From: Comamonadaceae bacterium
GTDB taxonomy: Bacteria; Pseudomonadota; Gammaproteobacteria; Burkholderiales; Burkholderiaceae
Direction of reading: 5' to 3'
NCBI GenBank assembly: GCA_947505995.1
Contig: CANNNB010000009.1
Coordinates: forward strand, 1 to 21,283
DNA: 21,283 nt
A program made the position numbers and the translations under genes. Below are positions 15,807-21,283 of this stretch, piece after piece; the first letter of the stretch is position 1; every line of letters starts with the position of its first letter. Below the pieces are notes generated by a model. It ran no database searches, was not told the DNA's origin, and worked only from the letters and a program-made list of their open reading frames with translations.

Positions 15807-15811
15807 TCCTA
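15807..15811 (-). promoter_or_regulatory. Ribosome binding site favouring the shorter MFS4 start
   Basis: TAGGA on the minus strand, eight bases before the ATG at 15798. It is inside the longer possible reading frame from 15828, which has no such site. Confidence 0.45.
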
Positions 15812-15851
15812 GAAAATGAAGCATTCATTGTGCAGGTGCAAGTCTGCCGTG

Positions 15852-15871
15852 CATCGTCCGCTTAGACGATG
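15852..15871 (-). promoter_or_regulatory. Putative operator, copy D (perfect CATCGTC/GACGATG dyad)
   Basis: CATCGTCCGCTTAGACGATG is a perfect inverted repeat of seven-base arms around six bases. The minus strand contains the exact core GGACGATG (15859-15852), 53 nt before the MFS4 ATG. It sits in the only sizeable gap (15829-15914) of the minus-strand block, so it probably marks an internal promoter. A perfect TTCAATTGAA palindrome lies nearby (15894-15903). No T-run follows the hairpin on the minus strand, which argues against an intrinsic terminator for MFS5. Confidence 0.55.
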
Positions 15872-15914
15872 GAGCCGCTAGGACTCGGTCGTTTTCAATT
15901 GAATGGGCAGTGAC

Positions 15915-17222
15915 TCATGCCTTTGGGCTAATTTGCCCAGCATGGTAGGCCTTCATGGCCCATGCAAAAGTCAAAATGCCCAAGGTAAAGCAAGTGCCTG
16001 TGGTGATGGCCAAAGATATTCTGAGTGCTTCAGAGCCCCATTGGGGGGTCAGCTGATCGCTTAGGATACCCACCAAAAGTGGCCCCAAACCGCCCCCAAC
16101 CATGGTCAGGCCCAAGCTAAAAATAGACAAGGCGGTGGCCCGGCGATGGGGTGCAATGAGTTCTGACAGAACGGCATAGACAGGCGCAGTCCACCAGACA
16201 GCAGTCACGCCAAAGAGCAAATAAGCGCCAACCGCATGGGGAATGGAAAAACTGCCCAATTGCCAGGTGTCGCCAGCAGGCAAGAGGTAAAAGCCGAGGC
16301 CCGTTGGCAGAGAAAGTAAACAGCCCAAAAGCGGTACGCCAATTCGCCAACGTGCGTCGCGCTTGGCCAGTGTGTCGCACAGCCAACCACTGAGAATGGC
16401 ACCAAAAGCCGCCGCAGTTCCACCCAAGAGACCCATGACAGCGCCCGCACCTTGAAGCGTCATGCCGTGCGAGCGCACCAAAAATGCGGGAGTCCAAATG
16501 CCAATGCCGTAGCCTGCAAAGCCCATCAACAGTCCGGCCAAAGCGATGCGCATGAAGACTTTAGACGCCCAAAGGCTTTTGACGATGTCGGTCAGCGATT
16601 CGTTCTCAACCGGGGGCTTAGATGCTTCGCCATCCCAAATGCCGCGCTCGGGTTCAACCGCTGTGTAACGCAATAGAAGAGCTGCCAAGATGCCAGGAAT
16701 AGCCATCCAAATAAATGCAGCGCGCCATCCATGGTTTTGTGCAATCCAGCCGCCCAGTGTCAGGCCAAAAAGAATACCCAACTGCGGCCCCAACCAATAC
16801 ACACCCATGGCACGGCCTCGGCGCTCAGGTGGGTAATGATCGGCAATCATCGATAAGGAGGGCGCTGTACCGCCGGCTTCACCGACAGCGACACCTATTC
16901 GGGCCATGGCAAGGCTCCAATAACCTGTAGCCATGCCGCAAAGTGCTGTCATGGCACTCCAGGCTGCGCAGCAGTAAGCCACAAAGTTACGTCGATTGGC
17001 CCTGTCTGCATAGCGTCCAAAGGGAATCGCCAGGGCGCTGTAAAACAATGCAAAAGTTAATCCGCTGAGCAAACCCATGGCAGTGTCAGAGACTTGAAAC
17101 TCATCTTTGATGGGCTGAATCAAAATGCCCAAGATCTGCCGATCGATGAAACTCATGGTGTAAACAAACAGCAGCACCACCAAGGTGTAGTGGCTTCGAA
17201 GTCCGTAGGCAGAGGATTTCAA
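15915..17222 (-). CDS. MFS transporter 5 (spinster-like / DRQ subfamily), apparent TTG start
   Basis: A 435-residue permease with about twelve spans, SFIDRQ in the first span, motif A AIPFGRYADRANRR and GYGIGIWTPAFLVRSH in the middle. It is the close paralogue of MFS4. Between the stop of the upstream gene and the first span there is no ATG or GTG in frame. The only usual initiator is TTG at 17222, 15 nt after that stop; the first ATG (Met22) would remove most of span 1. A weak AGAAAGA purine run precedes the TTG. The reading frame is the same as that of the upstream lipocalin-like gene, so the two are separated only by one in-frame TGA. Coupled reinitiation is the simplest explanation. Confidence 0.82.
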   Translation of the reverse strand: MKSSAYGLRSHYTLVVLLFVYTMSFIDRQILGILIQPIKDEFQVSDTAMGLLSGLTFALFYSALAIPFGRYADRANRRNFVAYCCAAWSAMTALCGMATGYWSLAMARIGVAVGEAGGTAPSLSMIADHYPPERRGRAMGVYWLGPQLGILFGLTLGGWIAQNHGWRAAFIWMAIPGILAALLLRYTAVEPERGIWDGEASKPPVENESLTDIVKSLWASKVFMRIALAGLLMGFAGYGIGIWTPAFLVRSHGMTLQGAGAVMGLLGGTAAAFGAILSGWLCDTLAKRDARWRIGVPLLGCLLSLPTGLGFYLLPAGDTWQLGSFSIPHAVGAYLLFGVTAVWWTAPVYAVLSELIAPHRRATALSIFSLGLTMVGGGLGPLLVGILSDQLTPQWGSEALRISLAITTGTCFTLGILTFAWAMKAYHAGQISPKA

Positions 17223-17237
17223 AATAGGTTCTTTCTG

Positions 17238-18404
17238 TCAGGTGTTGGATGAGGCGCGCAAAAGACCCAACTCGGGCCAGTGCCCCTGAATCCAGGTTTG
17301 ACAATTGCCCCAACCCGTTGCACCAGTGACAGGATCAAAAACTTCAATCAAGGCATCTCTGAACTGATTCATGCGAGCGACCGCCTCGGGCGTTGAGCAA
17401 TCGGCGCAGTATTCACCATCGACCAAGAGTTTGCCGCGCCATTCGCCATGATAGTGTCCGTCAAGCCCGTGATACAGGCCTGCGCCTAAATGAAAACCTG
17501 TGTCGCCTAAAACTTTAACTTTAAATTGCCGCTGTACACCTTGGGCGTTGGTGATGCTGAGTTCGCCACCTTTCAATCGAAAATTTCGAGGATCGAATTG
17601 CAACTGAGGTGAAATTCCTTTAAAGCCTTCTCGTCTTCCGTCGGCCCATTCAAAACCACCTTGCAATTTTTCGTGACGCCATCCTTCACCGGCATACAGC
17701 AAGTAATAAACATGCAAACCATAGTGCGTGTGGTCAGGCTTTTGAAACAGCATCGGTGACCAAATTGCCAATATTTCGGGTGCTGCGGCGTCCACAGGAT
17801 CGGGCTGCAAACCACTGACTGGCAAACCCACACCAGGTCGAAGCCCCCAAGAATGATCGCGGGTCATGACCCATTCATTGGGAGTTGCTTCGTGACGTTT
17901 GCCAGCCACGTCAATCCAGCCACTGGCCACGCCAATCTGGTGATATCGAATTTGATTGGCACTGTGTCGATAGCCTGTGAGTGTTCTGCGATCTTCACGT
18001 TCTTCAGTCACGCAGGGTAGGAGGCCATCTAGTACCAACTCAAACGAAATGGGTTGATGCTCATTCGCTTTTAAACAGACTTTGATTTGTTTCAAAGGCT
18101 GAACGACTTCGTAGGTGAGTGGGCCCACATCGATGCTGTTGGGGTCGGTGTCCAGCGCCCGACTGGCACGCACTGTCCATTGTTGAACACCTTGCGAGAC
18201 GCCGCCATAGGCGTCTACCACATTGCGATTGACGTACTTGCCAAAGCCAAAACCAATTGACAAACTGCCATCGCGTTTGGCCACCATGCCGCACACTTTT
18301 TCGGTCCAGTTCAGGTCGCTTTGTTGCACGCTGGCGTGTGTTTCAACCACTTGGTGGTGAAAGTATTCATCGGCATGTACCAAAGGACCAATGCTGTTGC
18401 TCAT
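17238..18404 (-). CDS. Lipocalin/CrtC-like protein (DUF7064-type), function unknown
   Basis: A 388-residue protein, ATG at 18404 with AAGGA seven bases upstream and overlapping the stop of the kinase gene. It is rich in predicted beta strands with alternating aromatic residues, has no signal peptide and no membrane span. The conserved-looking RDHSWGLRP (182-190) after NEWVMT resembles the signature of AttH/CrtC-like lipocalin-fold proteins, among which carotenoid 1,2-hydratase adds water to a terpenoid double bond. I believe it belongs to the DUF7064 group but cannot confirm. Position directly after an APH-fold kinase with a 10-bp gap suggests that the two act together on one lipophilic substrate; binding, hydration or elimination chemistry would all fit and none is shown. 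Confidence 0.65.
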   Translation of the reverse strand: MSNSIGPLVHADEYFHHQVVETHASVQQSDLNWTEKVCGMVAKRDGSLSIGFGFGKYVNRNVVDAYGGVSQGVQQWTVRASRALDTDPNSIDVGPLTYEVVQPLKQIKVCLKANEHQPISFELVLDGLLPCVTEEREDRRTLTGYRHSANQIRYHQIGVASGWIDVAGKRHEATPNEWVMTRDHSWGLRPGVGLPVSGLQPDPVDAAAPEILAIWSPMLFQKPDHTHYGLHVYYLLYAGEGWRHEKLQGGFEWADGRREGFKGISPQLQFDPRNFRLKGGELSITNAQGVQRQFKVKVLGDTGFHLGAGLYHGLDGHYHGEWRGKLLVDGEYCADCSTPEAVARMNQFRDALIEVFDPVTGATGWGNCQTWIQGHWPELGLLRASSNT

Positions 18405-18414
18405 GAACTTGTCC

Positions 18415-19461
18415 TTAAAAATGCAGGCGGTCGTCTAACAATTCAACCAAGCGACTGCCACCATTGCGCAGATCCATTTCGGCTTCGACTGGAACCCAGC
18501 CACGCTCGGTAAAAATTCGGCCAATTCGCGTCATGATGATGGCAAAACGGCAAGCGGAAAACACATCGTAGTAAGGCAAGTCTTTGGCGCTGAAGCCACT
18601 AGAATTTTCCCAATGCGCAATGCTTTCTTCGCGGCTGGGCAGGTGTTCCAAGCGGGGTACGCCGTAGCCTGTGCAAAGCGATTGATCGAGCATCAACCAC
18701 CACGACAGGTCATCCACAGGATTGGACAAAGCTGGCCGCTCCCAATCGAGCATGCCTGTCAATTGACCGTCTTGAAACACACAGTTGCCCAGTTTGGCGT
18801 CGCCCCAACTGAGGCTGAGGGTTTCGGGCGTGGGTTGGTTGGCATTCAACCAGATGAAGCAACGTCTCAGCAAGGCATAGTGTTTGCCAGACAATTGCTC
18901 ACTCCAGTCCAGCATGTTTTTGTAATACTGAATTTGGTGTTCTAAGGCGCTTTGTCCTTTGGCTGGCATCAGAAAATCAAAACCTGCAGCGTGCCAATCT
19001 AATTTGGCTAAGCGGGCAAGTCCCTCAATGCCTGAAAACCAGCACTGCTTGAGTTCTGATGGCTTTAAATCGTGAAACCATCCCTCTAAGTGATAAAGCG
19101 GATTTTCGTTAGGCACTTGGCCTTGAATGCGGCGCATGACAAAAAATGGCGCACCCACAACCGCTGGATTCATTTCCAGTCCCAGCAAGATTGGGACCGG
19201 CAGACCTGCTTGCTTCAGTAGATGCATGGTTTGATATTGAGCCTGCACATTGCAATCAGGAAAAACAGCAGCGCCTTCAGGTTGAATCCGAACCACGATC
19301 GAAGACGGATCGCCTGAGTTGATGTTGGTTAGTTCGCCCATCATGGTGATGTTGGAGTAACCACCATTGGCGCTATTTAAAGACGCAATTTTGTATCGCT
19401 CGCCGTGCTGATGCGCAAGCCATTGGTTGATTTTCTCGGGCAAGGCTTGCATATCAATCAT
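18415..19461 (-). CDS. APH-family phosphotransferase (ACAD10/11-APH or LvaA-like)
   Basis: A 348-residue kinase-like protein. GGYSNIT (33-39) occupies the nucleotide-loop position. The catalytic loop reads SWGDAKLGN with Asp221 and Asn226, and the metal-binding aspartate is in MLDWERP (Asp239). The WGD form, instead of HGD, is usual in the ACAD10/11-APH group rather than in antibiotic-resistance enzymes. Known catabolic relatives include LvaA, which phosphorylates 4-hydroxyacyl-CoA. A hydroxylated steroid or acyl-CoA is thus a reasonable substrate class, and aminoglycoside resistance is unlikely. The ATG at 19461 lies 6 bp after the GMC stop; a second in-frame ATG at 19452 is possible. Kinase fold is confident; substrate unknown. 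Confidence 0.8.
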   Translation of the reverse strand: MIDMQALPEKINQWLAHQHGERYKIASLNSANGGYSNITMMGELTNINSGDPSSIVVRIQPEGAAVFPDCNVQAQYQTMHLLKQAGLPVPILLGLEMNPAVVGAPFFVMRRIQGQVPNENPLYHLEGWFHDLKPSELKQCWFSGIEGLARLAKLDWHAAGFDFLMPAKGQSALEHQIQYYKNMLDWSEQLSGKHYALLRRCFIWLNANQPTPETLSLSWGDAKLGNCVFQDGQLTGMLDWERPALSNPVDDLSWWLMLDQSLCTGYGVPRLEHLPSREESIAHWENSSGFSAKDLPYYDVFSACRFAIIMTRIGRIFTERGWVPVEAEMDLRNGGSRLVELLDDRLHF

Positions 19462-19467
19462 AGGGAT

Positions 19468-21123
19468 TCAATCTTCAATGGGTGCCAGCAAGTTGTGACC
19501 TAAAACCAAATCGGCACCTTTGTCGCCAATGACCACCGACGTGGCATGCGTATTGCCACAAATGATGTTGGGCATGACCGAAGCATCAATGATTCTCAAT
19601 CCCTGAATACCTCTTACTTTGAGATCGGCTGTGACAACCGCCATGGGATCGTCGGCGCGGCCCATTTTGCAAGTTCCTACGGGGTGATACCCAGTGGTGA
19701 CATGCGGTGCTAACCATTGCAGCCACTCTTCATCGGTTTGAACCGCTGGCCCTGGTCGAACTTCAGAATCGACATACTGACTGAGTGCTGGCATGGTGGC
19801 CATGTTGCGCAAAAAACGCAAAGCCCAAAGCAGGGCGCGGCGATCGCGTTCGTCGTCCAGATAATTCATCTGGATGGCAGGGTGAATGTGAATATCAGGG
19901 AGCCTGAGTCGAATAGAGCCGCGAGAGAAGGGGCGCACCTGATAGGGCGCCAAAGTCATGCCTTCAAAACTGTCTGGTGTTGGCGGTTTGCTCTTGTCTT
20001 TTTGTGCATCAGGGTTGCCCGTGACTGGCAGGCCAAAAACTTGGATGTCGTTGTAAACAAAGGTGGGATCGGATTTGAGGTAGCCACCAAACTCAGCAGG
20101 CGGGCTGGTCATGGGGCCTTGACGGGTCAAGAGGTATTGCATGACGGAGCCGACCAAGCCCATACCTTGAAATCTGGAATTCATGCTCTTGACGCCTGGT
20201 CGCAGTTCCCACGACATGGGGACGCAGCAATGGTCTTGCAGGTTGCTACCAACACCTGGTAGGTCAGCCAAAACGGCAATGCCTTGCTCTCGCAGATGTT
20301 CGGCAGGCCCCATGCCTGACAACATCATCAGTTGCGGCGAGTGAATGGACCCGGCACAAAGCAGCACTTCTTTCTGTGCCAATGCAGTTTGAATGGGACC
20401 ATCGCCAATTCGATATTGAATGCCAGTGGCGCGTGTTCCTTCCGTGGTAATTTTCAAAACCATGGCTTGGGTGATGACGGTGAGGTTGGGGCGCTTCATG
20501 GCGGGGTCAATCGCATTCACCGCAATTGAGGCGCGTTGACCCTTGTGCACATTCACTTGATACGTACCAACCCCTCTGGCTGTGCCGTCGTTGAAGTCCT
20601 CTACTTTTTCCAATCCTGCCTGCTGACCGGCCTCAATCATTGCGTAAGTCAAGGGATGGACTGAAGGCAAATCTTCCGCATGCACAGGCCCGCCTCGGCC
20701 ATGGTATTTGTTGTTGATACGGGTTTGATTTTCTGTTCGGACAAAGTAAGGCAGGAGGTGATTCCAATCCCAGCCCTCTGCGCCTGCAGCTTGCCAGTCT
20801 GCGTAATCTTGGCGATGGCCGCGGATGTAAATCATGCCATTGATGGAAGAAGAGCCTCCCAAAACTTTACCGCGCGGCATCATGAGGCGTCTGCCACCCG
20901 CCCATTTTTCAGGTTCGGTCATGTGGCACCACGAATGTTTGGGACTGTAGGACATAGCGCCCCATCCCGCTGGCATGCTGACCATCAAATCTCTTTTGTG
21001 GCTGGCGCCGCCTTCCACAAGCAAGACACGGTGCTCACCGCTTTCTGACAGGCGAGCTGCCAATTGTCCACCGGCAGAGCCCGATCCCACCACGATGTAA
21101 TCGAAGATTTGTTTGTCGCTCAT
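19468..21123 (-). CDS. GMC-family FAD-dependent alcohol dehydrogenase (choline dehydrogenase-like)
   Basis: A 551-residue flavoenzyme from the ATG at 21123, chosen because GMC proteins start a few residues before the FAD motif, here VVGSGSAGG (12-19). An in-frame TTG at 21177 would add 18 residues and overlap the preceding gene. GMC signature 1 is seen as RGKVLGGSSSINGMIYIRG and signature 2 as GSIHSPQLMMLSGMGP. Active-site His480 lies in GYHPVGTCKMG, and the second position is His526 in NTHATS, where many members have Asn. No signal peptide. The family oxidises primary alcohols to aldehydes with electrons passed to quinone or oxygen. With an aldehyde dehydrogenase ending 40 bp upstream in the same transcript, a stepwise alcohol-aldehyde-acid oxidation of a side chain is likely. 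Substrate is inferred. Confidence 0.87.
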   Translation of the reverse strand: MSDKQIFDYIVVGSGSAGGQLAARLSESGEHRVLLVEGGASHKRDLMVSMPAGWGAMSYSPKHSWCHMTEPEKWAGGRRLMMPRGKVLGGSSSINGMIYIRGHRQDYADWQAAGAEGWDWNHLLPYFVRTENQTRINNKYHGRGGPVHAEDLPSVHPLTYAMIEAGQQAGLEKVEDFNDGTARGVGTYQVNVHKGQRASIAVNAIDPAMKRPNLTVITQAMVLKITTEGTRATGIQYRIGDGPIQTALAQKEVLLCAGSIHSPQLMMLSGMGPAEHLREQGIAVLADLPGVGSNLQDHCCVPMSWELRPGVKSMNSRFQGMGLVGSVMQYLLTRQGPMTSPPAEFGGYLKSDPTFVYNDIQVFGLPVTGNPDAQKDKSKPPTPDSFEGMTLAPYQVRPFSRGSIRLRLPDIHIHPAIQMNYLDDERDRRALLWALRFLRNMATMPALSQYVDSEVRPGPAVQTDEEWLQWLAPHVTTGYHPVGTCKMGRADDPMAVVTADLKVRGIQGLRIIDASVMPNIICGNTHATSVVIGDKGADLVLGHNLLAPIED

Positions 21124-21163
21124 TTTGATGCTGTCTTGGTTCGGTTGAATTTGAGCAGGGCTA

Positions 21164-21283
21164 TCAAGCACGGTCAATAGAGGATTGCATCATCTTTTTC
21201 AGCTTCTGTGTGTAGGGTGGGAGCAGGCCCAGTTTTCGTCTGGGGTCCCACCAGCCTGCGTGATAGACGCCGCGCAAATGGCT
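21164..21283 (-). CDS. Second aldehyde dehydrogenase, C-terminal 39 residues only
   Basis: The right edge of the window contains the last 39 codons of a minus-strand gene ending with TGA at 21166-21164. The peptide HAGWWDPRRKLGLLPPYTQK aligns with the C-terminus of the aldehyde dehydrogenase at 4439-5872 (SAGGHDPRREWGMLPPYTDQ), so it is a paralogue of the coniferyl-aldehyde dehydrogenase type. The catalytic part is outside the window. It lies 40 bp before the GMC gene in the same direction and is probably co-transcribed with it. Confidence 0.75.
   Translation of the reverse strand, partial: SHLRGVYHAGWWDPRRKLGLLPPYTQKLKKMMQSSIDRA

Noticed and set aside
15852..15871. The perfect dyad as an intrinsic terminator of MFS5
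   Set aside because: No T-run follows on the minus strand, and its sequence matches the other intergenic elements that lie upstream of genes.
18415..19461. Aminoglycoside resistance gene
   Set aside because: The WGD catalytic loop and the catabolic neighbours fit the ACAD10/11-APH group, not resistance enzymes.

Overview
The window is a catabolic gene cluster from what is probably a betaproteobacterium, most likely Comamonadaceae. The main ground is that the truncated gene at the left edge encodes a protein that, by my recollection of the family, closely resembles the 3-alpha-hydroxysteroid dehydrogenase/carbonyl reductase (HsdA) of Comamonas testosteroni, including the same positions for Ser114, Tyr155 and Lys159. 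Several other products also point to steroids: a FadD19-like steroid-CoA ligase, a KshA-like Rieske oxygenase, an SDR resembling 7-alpha-hydroxysteroid dehydrogenase, and an OYE/BaiCD-type flavin reductase. I see no tRNA, rRNA, CRISPR array, insertion sequence or transcription regulator. No gap between genes exceeds about 170 bp.

Layout. Bases 1-9803 form an alternating series of divergent pairs with very tight convergent junctions: hsdA(-)/OYE reductase(+), 7-alpha-HSDH-like SDR(-)/four-helix membrane protein(+), aldehyde dehydrogenase(-)/MFS1-SDR(+), CoA ligase(-)/Rieske oxygenase-MFS2(+). Bases 12431-21283 are one long minus-strand block. In transcription order it holds the end of a second aldehyde dehydrogenase, a GMC alcohol dehydrogenase, an APH-fold kinase, a lipocalin/CrtC-like protein, MFS5, then (after an 86-bp gap with a perfect dyad) MFS4, MFS3 and an EthD-like protein.

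How the genes could work together (inference). HsdA, the second SDR and the OYE reductase would adjust the oxidation state of ring hydroxyl, ketone and alkene groups. The GMC enzyme and the two aldehyde dehydrogenases could oxidise a primary side-chain alcohol through the aldehyde to the acid, and the FadD19-like ligase could activate that acid to its CoA thioester. The KshA-like oxygenase would hydroxylate or open the nucleus, but its reductase partner is not in the window. Five MFS permeases of one subfamily would import substrates or export intermediates. The kinase/lipocalin-like pair and the EthD-like protein have no assigned step.

The most notable non-coding observation is a short element, GGACGATG or a one-base variant, usually inside a small dyad. 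It occurs in every one of the five larger intergenic regions (783-799, 3832-3844, 5943-5959, 9869-9888, 15852-15871). In four of the five it lies about 53-66 nt before the start codon of the gene it points towards. This looks like the operator of one undescribed regulon controlling the whole cluster.
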